Positions 24,532-36,611 of a stretch of 64,000 nt of DNA are shown one piece after another (the first letter of the stretch is position 1; each line of letters begins with the position of its first letter). Origin of the DNA: Ptychodera flava. Its lineage: Eukaryota; Hemichordata; Enteropneusta; Ptychoderidae. The translations under genes and the position numbers were made by a program. The stretch is from the NCBI RefSeq assembly GCF_041260155.1, contig NC_091945.1, positions 33,052,296-33,116,295 of the forward strand, in the 5' to 3' direction. The notes beneath the pieces were generated by a model, which had not been told where the DNA came from, searched no databases, and was given only the letters and a program-made list of their open reading frames with translations.

Positions 24532-25117
24532 AATCAGAGCTGCAAGCAGCGTTTGCGGGGCCCAAGCGGTTGCCGTGATTGAAAGTTCTTGCACTGATGA
24601 TACTATATGGAAATCTTGAGCTTGTGTGAATGGTCTTTGCAGTGGAGAAGATTTTTAAAGATTAAATCGGTATTTTCTTTTTGAAATCCGATATGGCAAC
24701 AAGGTCACGTGACCACACGTAATTTTATTAGCTAATTTCAAAGGGCACTAAACATGCTTGCTATACAAAACAATTACATTTGAACAGACTCCTAGATCAT
24801 GAGTAGCAGCCATTTCATGGTTCTTGAAAAATCAAATATGGCCGCCAAGTCAAGTGAATATAAATCACAAATTCAAGGGCAATGTCCACTGCCTCTCATT
24901 GACCCTGAACGTTGTTCCAATTTCGAGAAAGTTTCATCAAGCAGTTTTGGAGAATAACATGGACAAAAAAATGCAGAAGAAGAAGAAAAACGTAGAACTC
25001 GAGTATTAACAATAGGGGCCTCGCCAATATGGGCTAGGGCCCATACTAGTAAATATTGATCGCCTACAAAAACAATAGGGTCCCGGCCCATAGGCTTGGG
25101 CCCCTAAAATGGCTTTC
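24532..25117 (+). repeat. GCTGCAAGCAGCG short interspersed repeat
   Basis: It begins AGAGCTGCAAGCAGCG followed by GCGGGGCCCAAGC, and ends with AAGAAGAAGAAAAACGTAG, AATAGGGGCCTCGCC and GGCTTGGGCCCCT. Similar 'TTTGGAGAA..AAGAAGAAG..AATAGG.CCTCG' endings are familiar to me from interspersed repeats of aquatic animals. It is non-coding and absent from the left duplication copy. Confidence 0.5.
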
Positions 25118-25720
25118 AACCGACTAGAAATGACAAATCCCTGAAATACAGTCAAAGAGAACCAATTCAGAAAAATATTTCCGTCATTAATAATATAGTA
25201 TAGTATAGTATGTATATGTACCTTTATAATTACTTGCAAATATTGTGGATGAAAACTGCACGTGCGCAGTACTGCCAAATACAAGCGTTTCAAATCAAAT
25301 TTTATCAGAATGATACAATATTGCAAATGAAACGAAACAAAGGCACCCTATGTCATGGTTACGAAACTGGTAAATTAGACCCAACACACAAGATCTCTGT
25401 AACTTTAACATATTTATTGCCACATCGTCAGTTATCAGTACTAAGTGCCTTTTCTACGTTTTCCGAACTGATGAACGAGCCATTTATAGTAATCGGTCTT
25501 TCAAAATATTACATGTAGTTTGGTGACTTGTGTCAGCTTTATATTGTATTGTCCTGATGACGTATGACTTGTTTCTCTGGACTTGTTTTTATCCGCCACC
25601 AAGTATAATTTATTTCGTTCATCCGAACCTTGACCCGGAAAACATCACACGGGGAACATTTTGTAAACAAAACATATCTATGAGCACTGGTCAATGAAAT
25701 GTAAATAACAAATTTGCATT

Positions 25721-25773
25721 GTATAGTCACAGACAAATATAGAAACAGTTTCTATATTTTTCTGTGGTATAGT
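25721..25773. mobile_element. 39-bp CA..TG hairpin with 7-bp direct repeats (copy 2, different arms)
   Basis: Positions 25728-25766 fold with 19-base arms (CACAGACAAATATAGAAAC, one mismatch) around a single-base loop. GTATAGT lies directly on both sides (25721-25727, 25767-25773). The arms share no sequence with the CCCTCC hairpins, but the geometry is the same: CA..TG ends, a tiny loop and a 7-bp direct repeat. The corresponding place in the left duplication copy (near 14795) lacks the hairpin, though it also lacks some flanking bases. Confidence 0.7.
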
Positions 25774-25812
25774 CAATGGAAACAAACAAAAGAGCGTTCT
25801 CTTTCATCGCCT

Positions 25813-28215
25813 TTAATGTTTTTCCCTCAAAGCATGGTAGCCTTCATTTCTCACGATTGTTCTTGGGCGATCCCATGAGAAATTGGAGAGAGCAATGTGT
25901 ACTTCTTTTCCACGATTATCGATGAAATCATAAAAACAGTCAGTTTTTCGAACAAGTCTCTTCTGGTCAGACGTATTTGAAATCTCAATCCACTCGTCAT
26001 CACTCCCACGTACAGTGGAGTTGCCGTGTTCGTGAATGTCGCCAGGACGAGCACAGAAAACTGTGTCATCACTGAAGTAAAAACTATATCCATCCAACGG
26101 TGTCAGTCTCTGATCTACGTATACATGATCTTGTGCTACAGGTATCAACGTCTGTTCGTCATTTTTGTACACATAACAGTTCCTTCGAGTTGGCAGATTT
26201 TTGCAAACAATTACATCCTTCGGCTTTCGGTGTACATATGGTCTCAAACAACACTGAAATACAGTAAGTAATGGGTGAGAGTCCACGATGTAGGCGTGCG
26301 ATTTGTGTATGATTGCGTAGTACATAACCATTATGAAGACGCCCAGCAAGGTAAAGCCAACCACGACGATCATTACGAGAGAGTCAAAATATTCGTCAAC
26401 AGTTTTGCCAGTGCAGTACCACGAGAGAACCAAAACGATATTCTCGACGACGAATAAGATGTAATATAACAGCATATCGAACCGAATTCGCTTTTTGTTG
26501 CTCACATGAAAGTACAGAAAAATACAAGAGATGCTGTTTGTGACCAGCCGGAGATAGCGAATATCTTTAAGGATACCACGGTATAGTTTGTAGTACAGTA
26601 ACCGACCGAAGAGAATCATCCAGTGCACAGCAATGACTATGATAATGTAGAACTGGAACGCGATGGTGAAATACACAAAAGCTAGCGATCTTGCAGCCAA
26701 CAAAAAACCTTTGTACATGAAGATGAAGAATATCTGCAATGCATCCGTACGAGTGTTAGGATCTCTACCTTCAAAAATGACTTGAATTCCTCGAAAATAT
26801 TTCTCAGGGCTTGTTACACCCCATACCAAAGTGAGAAATGATAATATTGCGCTAATAGATTGGACATACGCGTTGTTCTGGTATTTGACTAGAACATATA
26901 AATTAATAAGTAACTGTGGTAGTGATTCTGTGAAACTTTCAATGATCCAGAGTCTAAAAAGTGATTCATCCTCATACTTTAAGGCTAGGTAATTTTCCTG
27001 AAATTTGTCCTCGGCCAGGTCATAGGCAACTTTGCCCATTGCTACCGGTCGTTCTGATCCGCGTTGAAGTTTTCTCTTGTCTTCGTCGTTGCAGACGTAT
27101 TGATACCAACGCTTACCGAATTTATAAGCGAGGACAAAGCGACGACAAATCACAGCCAATTGCATCATAATAATATTAATTACTAGCTGTACTGAGTAAT
27201 TACACAAAACAAATTGACACTTCTCCGTGGACTTGCTTGTGTCGTTTTGATTCGTTGTTTCAACTCTTGGAGTTTCGTCGGCTGCCATTTCTACTGTTTT
27301 TTCAGTGTCCTTCTTCCCTTCTTCGTTGCTGTTACAAATGGTTTCGGAACACTTTTCATGCTCATTAATATTGCTTATTTGTACTGTTTCACTAGCACTC
27401 GCGCTTGCATTACAAGTTTTATCATAGACATTTTGTGCGTCCATGGTTTTACTGATCTCATCAAACTGAGTACTTCGATAGTACTCAAATGGCCTACCGT
27501 CGTTCCTATCGTCAATACCGTCTTGGTCACGTATCTCCGACGGCTGGCGGTCGCAGCCATATCCATCAGGACTAATACGCCCAGCAGATTTGTCCGGTAC
27601 ATCAGGTACAATGATGTTACTTGCACGGGACTCATTTTGGTAAAACTCAAGATCTTCCGCATTACCGGTACCATTCCTGTCACCTCGGCGACTGTTTCCA
27701 ACGGTCTGACGGTCTTTCGGGCCAGAGGAAGCAATATCTATCCTCTCAGCGTCGACAGAATTTAACGTAGCTTTTGAAGTACAACTACATGGTAGCCCTG
27801 AAGGAACGCTATCCCGTTGGTAACGAGGCGATGATGTTTGTACCTGTAGTAGGAGCGATTCCCCCTCACTCAACCTACGGGACTCACGTTCCGTCTCACA
27901 CGTATGTGCAGCTCTGTCTTCTTCCCTTGCTTTCGAATTCTTTCTCTTAACCCGTGATTGTTTCCATTTTTTGATCCCTTCCTCGTCGTCTCCAATGGCG
28001 ATGATATCAATTTCGTAAAAATCGGCGACACCAATCAAAACCGCAGGGAGAACCAGAAACACTATGGCGAGAATGAAAGGCGTCAACCAGCCTTCTTTGT
28101 AGTATCGTACACACGTCAGCACATCGAAAACGACGTCCGACAGCACAAGAATGGCAGAAGAGAAGTACCAGACCACGTCGTAGAAAAGCACAACGCTGTA
28201 CGGTATGCACGCCAT
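25813..28215 (-). CDS. XK-related protein (putative phospholipid scramblase), intronless, copy 2
   Basis: A single frame of 800 residues, paralogous to the gene at 14832-17003. The frame is open for 31 more codons upstream (ATG at 28308). The left copy is frame-broken there, so the shared, well-placed MACIPYS start (AACAACATGG) is preferred. Order: two N-terminal hydrophobic helices, a hydrophilic Ser/Arg/Asp/Asn-rich loop about 77 residues longer than in copy 1, then the XKR core with SFTESLPQLLINLYV and SPEKYFR, and the same long C-terminal region (KNLPTRRNCYVYKNDEQTLI, then FYFSDDTVFCARPGD). The core and C-terminus are nearly the same in both copies while the loop has diverged with many indels, so both genes look maintained. 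A possible AATAAA is at 25614-25609 on the minus strand. Scramblase activity is inferred from the family only. Confidence 0.9.
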   Translation of the reverse strand: MACIPYSVVLFYDVVWYFSSAILVLSDVVFDVLTCVRYYKEGWLTPFILAIVFLVLPAVLIGVADFYEIDIIAIGDDEEGIKKWKQSRVKRKNSKAREEDRAAHTCETERESRRLSEGESLLLQVQTSSPRYQRDSVPSGLPCSCTSKATLNSVDAERIDIASSGPKDRQTVGNSRRGDRNGTGNAEDLEFYQNESRASNIIVPDVPDKSAGRISPDGYGCDRQPSEIRDQDGIDDRNDGRPFEYYRSTQFDEISKTMDAQNVYDKTCNASASASETVQISNINEHEKCSETICNSNEEGKKDTEKTVEMAADETPRVETTNQNDTSKSTEKCQFVLCNYSVQLVINIIMMQLAVICRRFVLAYKFGKRWYQYVCNDEDKRKLQRGSERPVAMGKVAYDLAEDKFQENYLALKYEDESLFRLWIIESFTESLPQLLINLYVLVKYQNNAYVQSISAILSFLTLVWGVTSPEKYFRGIQVIFEGRDPNTRTDALQIFFIFMYKGFLLAARSLAFVYFTIAFQFYIIIVIAVHWMILFGRLLYYKLYRGILKDIRYLRLVTNSISCIFLYFHVSNKKRIRFDMLLYYILFVVENIVLVLSWYCTGKTVDEYFDSLVMIVVVGFTLLGVFIMVMYYAIIHKSHAYIVDSHPLLTVFQCCLRPYVHRKPKDVIVCKNLPTRRNCYVYKNDEQTLIPVAQDHVYVDQRLTPLDGYSFYFSDDTVFCARPGDIHEHGNSTVRGSDDEWIEISNTSDQKRLVRKTDCFYDFIDNRGKEVHIALSNFSWDRPRTIVRNEGYHALREKH

Positions 28216-28309
28216 GTTGTTTTTTAAGTGCAGCTGACAGGCACTATTTATTGTCGGACTATATGAATCATAAATTGAGTTAAAGATTAACCCGAATTTT
28301 CCACCCACT

Positions 28310-31205
28310 TACGAATAACAATCTGCGAACGTGAGAAGCTAATATTGGTTTGCAATTAAAGTCAATTTTATTTCGCTCTTTGAATCGGGTAACGAATTTT
28401 CCGGATCCGACGAAATTAAAGTTCAATTAAACTTTATTATACATATCAGTATGTGCAATAAGGGTCGTTCTTTCAGCTGTATCTATATGAGCACGTACTG
28501 TGATGTTTTGACGTATCTTTACAAATATGTACATTTTTAGACCATTACGTTTGTTGTCATGTATGCGCATCGTTTTGGTGAAATATGAATTTACATGAAC
28601 AAGAATATTGTTTGCCTACGCTTTCGGAATACCTCGGTTTACGTTGTTGACTTCCCTCTAAAGCTTAGCATATACAGTCATGCTGACAACGTTGGCATGC
28701 TATGTTTACATCTATATGAATCATAACGAGTGTAGACATGCTATAGCTATGACGTGAGATTACTGTTTGCAGCAGGTATAGACACATATGATGAATGGAT
28801 CAAAAGCTACGGGTGACCAAAAAATGTTTACTCTAAAATATATAAAACTTGTGGTGAACGTCTTCAAGTCGCTTTCATGGGAGTAGACCCATAGTACATA
28901 ACATTCAATACTGGACCACTATCTTGAAATGCGCAAATGCAGTACGCTTATACGCGCTTCATCAAGGACTTTATTTTTTTCAAGCTCTTTATATCAGTAT
29001 ATAACACGCACTAAGCATTGTCGCAAGCCACAGCTGTCTCTTTGCACGCTTCAATAACGATTAGAGTAACCATGCTTCAATAGACCTAACAGTGAAAACG
29101 AACAACCATCATGTCACAGGGTTGCGTGCATATGCAAGAATCCTATCTGTCCAATTACTATATTGTTGTAATGTAGTCCTGTCTGCCTTTAAAGCTATTA
29201 TCTTTTACTACGTTTCGTAAGAATTTAATGAACATGTACGGCTGCGTCATTGAGTCATTTTAGTGTTGTTTTACAGACAGTGGGCAATGAAAGCGCGCAT
29301 TGAAAACGAAACTCGTTCGGAATCCGTTGATATGAAACCCCTTCCTCCTTTCCTGAGCGAATTAAAGTTTAATTCAAAACAAAATCTGCACAGTGATAGA
29401 GTATCACAAAGACATTGTTTTCGTGGCGTAACGGTGGCACAGACTACAAATCGCGTTCAAAAAATGGGAATTGAGCGAGGCCTAAAACTCCCCCCTCCCG
29501 GTAAACGCGATGAGCTTCGTTTGTTTCAGCCCCCCCCCCCACCTCCAAGGAAGTGATTTGTAAAGGATTTGTTGTAAACCAAAGAATATAGAAAATATGA
29601 CGTCATTCCCATCGGGGTGAATGGGGTTTCTTGTTTTGAATAAAAGAATAGCTTCCGCTTTGATATTTGAGGCTAGCTATCGGTTGTCAAACATTTGCTT
29701 GTAGTAGCCTACAATCAATTTACTGTATTGGCGCCAAACGGACCGATCAAGACAGCGATAATTTTCCGATCGTTGCGTACTCGGTGTGTAACTCGTTCTA
29801 CAGAGAGATCGAGTACATTGTCGCTTGCGCAATTTTAAAAAGACATGTTGTTTGATTTTAATATACAACAATAATTCTAGCGTAGGTTGATAGTAGACTG
29901 AAAGAATCAGTCGTAGGTCGCAGAGCGCCGGAACGCCCGCACACGACTGAATCTTTCAGTCTAAGGTTGGTTGGTTAATTAGCAGAAAGCACGCCAAAAA
30001 AAGGACAAAACAGCGTCCACAGAACGTATTCTGAAACTTAAAATAGCCAGGAAGAAAATGCAATAAATTTGGTTCAAATTGGTTCAAGAAAGAAAACCGC
30101 GCCGGTTTTCCTTTGCAGAAATTCAAACTCTATGTAGCATTTTTCAACGTTTTGGTCAACCTGGATTGCTATTAGCAAATATCAAATAGGTATACTAGAC
30201 CTATAAGTTGAATGTTAGCAATATGCCCTATTAGCTAAGCGGCTACGTGTCCGTGACGCGCAAAAAAGGTGTTTTGCATCTATTGCACATCACATGTATG
30301 GCGCCGATTGAACCTTCTCCTTTGCCTTGTCCGTTTGATCCTCTACGAAATTAAGAATGCATTTGATTAAAAATGGTTTATCTGAGGATTTCCAGTTGCG
30401 AGCCTGAGCATGACGATTTGCCCAACTGTTAAAAGGGCGACTTAAAATTTACTTTCTTTCCATATAGACATCAAGTTGTCTCTCCCTTGCAACGTCCTTG
30501 AGTTCAATCAATCGTTCGGCTCTCGGCTGTAGGTAAATTCATCCAGTTCATACTCTATTCTATGGCACTTGCAACACTGGCATCGTCGGTATTTTAGACA
30601 AAACATTGACCAGACATTCTAGGAGTGGGGTAAGAAAAGGCGAAGAACAATAAGAGGGGGGAAGGATTGTGATGATAGTAGGATGTTGGTGATAGTGATG
30701 ACAGGATGACAGTGGTGGTAGTGCTAGTGCTATTGGAGTTAATGGTGGTTGCGATGCTGTTGCTTTTTGTACGCTTGTTTTTTTCGGTGACGATAGCAGT
30801 AGCCTAGTATTGGTCGTAATAAACTGATCGTGCACTTTTTTCACTAACTGTTATAGTAGTATAAGTTACAAGGACTGACTCCGTACTGTTTCGTTTTCTA
30901 CTCAGTAATTACTGAAACATTGATGGAGACTGATACTGTACTTCATTATTTGTTGTTTTTGCATAGACCCTCAGTAGTTGCTTACTTCAAACCATGGGCC
31001 TAAATTGGTATGTTTACTTTAAAACATGAATTTTAGTGTTGTATCCGCTAAAGTAATGTTCATGAATTTATGTCACTTTCCAAGAACTAATATCTCATTT
31101 GAAAGAATTTCATATATGGATAGAATATCATATATGGATAGCTAGACAGATTTTTTGCTCACACCATGCCAGGGTCATCCGTACCATTTATTGTAGTGAA
31201 CACAT
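28310..31205. other. Duplication flank and intergenic DNA, no gene
   Basis: Up to about 29755 the sequence aligns with 19.49-19.97 and 21.8-22.66 kb of the left copy. Beyond that is unique AT-rich DNA with a 21-base inverted repeat at 29895-29963 (TAGACTGAAAGAATCAGTCG, one mismatch, 27-base loop). The open frame at 29263-29556 does not survive in the paralogous stretch and is rejected. Confidence 0.45.
29895..29963. repeat. 21-base inverted repeat
   Basis: TAGACTGAAAGAATCAGTCG and its near-complement ending CTTTCAGTCTA enclose a GC-rich loop of about 27 bases. No clean target duplication was found, and it is not in the left duplication copy. It could be a terminator-like hairpin or a transposon remnant; nothing decides. 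Confidence 0.5.
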
Positions 31206-31925
31206 TTATGCATTAAACCTAAGAGATGTATGTGTATGTACAATATAACATGTTTATTGCGCAACAACACACTTAAGAAGTGTGGTAAGGCAAAAATACC
31301 TTTACAGTTCAACATTACAAGGATTAACAAACACTGGTTGTAGCTGCTGCTGGGGGAGAAAGTGAAGTACTTGAAATATACTTAACAAGGCGTAATTTAT
31401 CTGACTGACTAAAGATGTAAATGAACTTCTCTTTCTGGTCTAAGTCAACGAAACCAGGACTGCACATAGTTATTGAAGAAAATAACATCTCTCTGTAAGT
31501 GCTATATTTTGGACAGATCATTACATAATGGAATTCATCCTCTACTGAAGATTTACAATACCTACAAAATCTCTCATTTGCAGGGACTTTTGGAATTGAT
31601 CTCCGACCTAATTCAATTTGTAAGTTGTGATCAGAGATTCGAAGTTTTGTAAGCCACTTCCTATAAGTAAAATTTCTTATATCCACTAAATAATTTTCAA
31701 AGTGAAAAGAAGTTTTAAATTCTCTATATGTTCTGAGTTTATTTTTTCCCGAACCCGTGTTTCGTGAATCATTATGCAAATTTCTGAGCCAAGTCTGATG
31801 ATAACTCTTACATAAATTATCAACAACAACACTTACTGTGGAATTGATATTACATACGGAAGTACATACATTACTTTCACTGTAAGAATTCAAAATGTTA
31901 TACACAAAATCAGACCATTTTGAAG
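31206..31925 (-). pseudogene. 5'-truncated LINE: C-terminal part of a non-LTR retrotransposon ORF2
   Basis: A frame of about 195 residues ends at 31324 and is closed upstream by a stop near 31923. It contains a Trp-Leu-Arg motif, GSGKNKLRTYREFK, then RRSIPKVPANERFCRYCKSS followed by EDEFHYVMICPKY. The CxxC..H..C arrangement is the terminal zinc-binding region found after the reverse transcriptase in jockey/CR1-like LINEs. The 3' tail, including CGCAATAAACATG near 31245-31265, follows downstream. The reverse transcriptase itself is missing, as expected of 5'-truncated insertions. The clade assignment is tentative. Confidence 0.7.
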
Positions 31926-33131
31926 TACACTACTACTTAGGTATCTACTTTTTGGATTATTGTGAAAAGGCTTTTAAATTCAGTAAACAACATGTTGAAG
32001 ATTTCTATTAATTATAAAATTGGAAAATGTAAAAGAGGGGTACCCTAGTTTTTGTTATAACTCTTTCGGAATGAGTAACCATGTAGGCCTGATGAAAACG
32101 GGCTTGTTATAGACTAATAGCGCTGTTCACGGTTACAGGTTTGTTACTAAATATAGCTGAACGCGCGCGACATCGGACACGCAGCTTGAAATGCGGACAA
32201 ATTTTATCAATGTTGCATGCGTGGCTCTTTTTGCAGCTTGTACTCTGAGTCGTGAATATGTTTTTAAGTATTCACTGTTACACTAGCAGTCGCCCACTGA
32301 GATGTATTTTCGTCGTTCTTGCATGCGTAATTTTCAAAAGCGTAATCTAAAAATGCGGACAAATATTTATTTTTGCATATTAATGAGAGAACAGTGACGT
32401 AAACTGTGAACGGCCCTATTATCTTTGCGATAACGTTTTAATGAAAAACGTAAAAAGGTGTCCTTATCCCATTTTACATTTAAATGTGAGGTTAAAGGAA
32501 AACGTTGGGCGCGTTTTGCCGCGGATTAATTCCTCCTCAAGACTAAGTTTTTTATAATGTGACCCTCCCCCGAAGGCAGGTTTGCAAAAAATGTCCCTCC
32601 CCAATACCCCTCCCACCTAGACAACTAAAGTGTACACGTATCTATCGCAAACTACAATTGCAATCTACAGTATATTGCGCGCTGGACACGAAATCTGCGA
32701 AATGTACTATAATGACGTATCCCATCAATCCGCGCGGCAAAAGGTCAGGTAAATTTGTGAAAAGAGATGGCATTTGACAAGGTTACCTTGGGCGCGGACA
32801 CAATTTGCGAGAAGCTCCGCTAGAGGGGGTACTCTTACTCTTCAGACTCTTCCGCAAATAGCGTGTTTCCAAAACAAAAACCACTGACGGACAAAAAATA
32901 AGTTTCATTTTCAAGAACCAATAATTGCTGTGGTGATAGCTGCTAGCTGGTGTGAAATGGTGTCAATATGTTGGTAAAATAAAACTAAAAGTCCGATAAA
33001 GTGATCTTTGAGTCAAGTGTTAACAAACAAACCAACCAAGGTCATAGGTTATTTGCCGCGAAATGTCACATTCATACAAAAGTGCTGGTGCACCTTAAAT
33101 TTTACCGTGTATTTACAGTAACGAAACCATC
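31926..33131. other. Region upstream of GATAD1
   Basis: No coding exon is recognised. The last 400 bases before GATAD1 are richer in CpG-containing words (GCGCGG, CCGCGAAA) and presumably hold the GATAD1 promoter and 5' leader, but no TATA box or clear initiator was identified. The 72-residue frame at 32559-32777 has no recognisable content. Confidence 0.4.
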
Positions 33132-36100
33132 ATGCCTCTTGGAGTGAAACCATGTTGTGTAACATGTAAAACTACGAACTCTCAGATGTGGAGGCGGAGT
33201 GAATCTGGAGAAATCCAGTGTAATTCTTGCTCGTTGAAAAATCATCCTCCAGCCCCAGCGCCAAATGAAAACAACGGTTCCAAACAGGCAGCGAAACCAG
33301 TCAACATCGAGACACAGAACAGCGGTCGCACAAGGGAAGGTACAAGGAAATCGTCGAGATCCTCTAGAAGTATCAGGTATAAGCAGATGCTACATTCGGG
33401 GAAAAGTCATGCGGCAACCAAAGGGAAAAACAGACGAGTGGTTTTCAAAAGAAATGTAAGTGTAACCACATTTCTTCACGACAAATTTTCTAAAGAACCA
33501 GCACTCTTTATTTGAAAAGTGCCAGTTCAGCTTCCATGGACTAGCCTTTGGGGGAAAAAAGGAGACAGGCTATAAAGGCACGCAAGATGAGCAGTCTGTA
33601 CAGGTGTTCATTATTTCAAACCAGTAACCATTAACCATGACTGTATCATGTGGGGTGTATGTACTGACAGAATCAAGGGGAGTCAAGGCATTGATACACA
33701 CATGGAACTAATCAATTAGCATCTACAGTGAAACGTAATCAGATAATCCCGAGTCATTCCCAGTCAACAAATAATAATACACAGTTATAGTCAGATTGAG
33801 CACCAGAATCTTTAACATGGCAAATTGTTTTACCTTTAATGTGTTATACTAGGGAATGATTTTAAAAAAATGTATTTTTATAACTCAGGGCAAGTATAAG
33901 ACCCACACATATTGTCAGAATGGCAAGCTGAAAAGTTGCAAAGTGTAACTTTCTAAACTGAAAATTGTATCGTGTAGGCTTGACTTGACTGTATTTCAAT
34001 CAAACGACTTAATGTACTTGTTTTAATGATGAGATTACAAAACTAGTGTTATGATAAACTTATTGAAAGATTGTCTGCGTATGTAGGGATGGAAGTGTAT
34101 GAAAGAATTATTATGTTGCACTATTCTTACTTTTCTTTTTTAGCCAATGAAGAGTCCAGAAGCAGTATCAACAGTTATTACTGGTAAAAGTATATTTTAT
34201 AAGGTATGGGAAATGTAATAAATGATATCATACCAGTCTGGTAGTAATCAATATTGATATCATGCTAATGACATGTCGTTACACATTGTAAAGTGTATCT
34301 TTTCCCGCAGTATTCAAAGATGTGTCATGAAAAAGTGCAATGTACTCCACCATCATTTCCCAGCAATCCTACAGCAATGTTTGTGTGTAAAATTTATGTA
34401 TTGAATCACTTTAACGTTCTAATTTTTTGGTAGTACATCATGTCTCAACTTTTGTTCAAAATTTCCATAGGGGACCTTTAAACCATTCCCTTTTGAAATC
34501 AGGAATGGAAATCAAGGGTCATCTTGCAATATTTGGTACACTACACTGCTGGAGACATAAATTAATTACCCAATATTTCCAAACGCTTGAAATTCGAAAT
34601 GGCCACCTTAATACCTGTGTTAAGTCTATGGTGAAAAAATTAGAGTTTCTATGTTTCATTAAAATAATCCAGTGAAACCTTATATGGGCGAGCTTCAAAT
34701 AAACCTCCACAAGTGGTAGACCTTTTAAAAAAGTATTGTAAAAGTTTGAAAATCAGATTATCTGTCCCTGAGGTGCATTCTAACTGAGAAACTGCTTCAG
34801 ATCAATGATGACAATTATAGTTATGATGATTTAGTGTGGAGATATCATAAGCTTTTCAACTTAAAGCCATTTATCTTACTTTTGATATTGACAATTATGT
34901 ATGAATGTTCCCCAGCAGCACTTACAATGTGAGTGCACTGAATTTTACCCTATCTGAAAAATGTTACATGATATATGATACAATAATATTTGCCATATGA
35001 TAGTTTAACAAAGATATGATTAGTTTTGTTCTCATTAGGCCAAAAGGAAAAAATAAATTGTTCATGGGAATCGTCGCTTCTACTTTGCCTGATTAGGAAA
35101 TTTTTTTTATTTCGGCAAATTCATACTTCTGAATTGTTGGATTTCAGTGATTTACTACAGGTGCATGTCAGTTTTATTCTGAGAGCATGTTGAAATACTC
35201 AGAATATGTTGTGCAAACACCGACTGCATATGTAATTCGTTATGCTATTGTTGAGAACTATAGTGTTGAATTCAATAACCAGTATCAGTGTATCTTGTCT
35301 GAGATATTTCTGGTTAGTCTAAAAGGGGAAAAGATTATTTTGCCTTGTCTGCACTCCGGCAAAAAAGTCTGAGGGACTGCGGTTACATTTGGCCTAAAAA
35401 AAAATAAAAACAATTTTTGCTCGCCGCTCCTGAACCTTGGTCCAAAAAATCCAATAAACAAGATTTTTTTTTCTCCGGCCTTACAATAATCATACATTCC
35501 AATGTTAATAATGAGATTTGTACCCCTTGTGTTTTTTTCAATTTAACTTGCTATGTACCGTTTCATAGACAACATGATCTTTTATTAAGATGTGTCTTAA
35601 CCTTTGGTCATTTGCCATCAAACACTGAACTTCAAGAGAGGAATCTTCCTGAACAGTATGTTTTATCGATGTATCATTATTCATCCTTTCTCCTTGTTCA
35701 GGGTTTATATTACCAAGTTGGTGACATCGTATCATTCCTTGATGAGGATGGAGGAATATACTATGCTCAGATTAGAGGCTTTATGCAAGACCAGTATTGT
35801 GACAAGAGTGCCGTCATCACTTGGCTGCTACCAACCCAAGCCACCACCAAGGACCACTTTGATCCAGCCACCTATATACTAGGTCTGCCTCACTCATTTT
35901 CATCCAAAGCTTGCTTGTGTTAAACACTCTCCACCCATTTACCCCTTGACTATATTACTCTTGAAACAGATCCAAGTTTGCAATAAAAAATAACAGGCCA
36001 CTTCTAACACTTAATGTTTAAAGGGTCAATGACAGTGTAAATAATATATTAAGAAGATTGTATCTATTGTGTATGGAGTGACTGTCATTTGTGGAAAAGC

Positions 36101-36611
36101 TCATCCAAAGCCATGGTTTGTCACTAGTGTGAGAATATTCTCCCCTTCCCTACGTTGTACTATCGCTATTATTAAAGTTATTTTTGAATCCTCTTTACCA
36201 TTCCACCTCTGTGTCATCACAATACATATATGCAGTCTTGTCTTCATAGCAGCCTGTCTCTACAGTTGTACTGTTTCATGTCAAGATGGCCCTCCTTAGT
36301 GTCAGAGTATGTTGTAGTTGATGTAAAATTCACCCAGCCTAATGCTTATTAAATGTCAGGAAAAGACATTTGAAAGTGTACCTGTAAAGTCAAGACATTT
36401 ACGATGTATTTCAATTTCAGGTCCTGAGGAAGATTTGCCCAGGAAGATGGAATACATGGAGTTTGTGTGCCATGCACCGTCTGAGTACTACAAGGCCAAA
36501 ACTGCTCCGTACGATGTCATTCCAACTAGCCATGATGCAGGGTATATATGGACAGGCATTGGCCCATCAAAACCACCGTCTACTGCAGAAATATTCAGTG
36601 GCAGTAGATGA
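33132..36611 (+). CDS. GATAD1: GATAD1 homologue, GATA-type zinc finger chromatin protein
   Basis: Four exons join to 251 residues: 33132-33455, 34144-34203, 35702-35882, 36421-36611. The N-terminus (MPLGVKPCC) and zinc finger C9-x2-C12-x17-C30-x2-C33 match human GATAD1 (269 residues). A basic Ser/Arg/Lys-rich middle follows (to about residue 108). Exon 2 gives SPEAVSTVITGKSIFYK, exon 3 GLYYQVGDIVSFLDEDGG and YYAQIRGFMQDQYCDKSA, and exon 4 GPEEDLPRKMEYMEFVCHAP and GYIWTGIGPSKP. The C-terminal half is a BAH-like region. Human GATAD1 has been reported with SIN3B/HDAC, EMSY and KDM5A at H3K4me3 chromatin. Introns are GT-AG; the exon 3 donor (G|GTCTGC) is weak. The ATG has A at -3. The shorter length comes from a shorter low-complexity segment after the finger. 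AATAAA motifs occur at 37702 and 39228. Confidence 0.96.

Larger units (their letters stand above)
22681..29755. repeat. Right copy of tandem segmental duplication
   Basis: It is collinear with 11105-22680 but shorter. It lacks the insertions at 17.1-19.45 and 19.97-21.5 kb, and carries its own insertions at 23.85-25.1 kb and the hairpin at 25728-25766. It carries the second XKR gene. The right end fades near CGGACCGATCAAGAC (about 29738-29752), which aligns with TTGGACCTATCAGAC near 22655-22669. Flanking DNA is far more diverged than the XKR coding sequence. Confidence 0.8.

Noticed and set aside
24079..24582. 167-residue open frame with Ile-Tyr and Phe-Val-Cys-Leu runs
   Set aside because: It is a translation of (TA)n and GTTT microsatellites.
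27214..27765. 183-residue plus-strand open frame opposite the second XKR gene
   Set aside because: It lies antisense to the diverging hydrophilic loop of a clear gene, and no frame of comparable length is kept in the other copy.
28216..28308. 31-codon upstream extension of XKR copy 2
   Set aside because: The paralogous upstream ATG in copy 1 is out of frame, while both copies share a well-placed start 93 bases further in.
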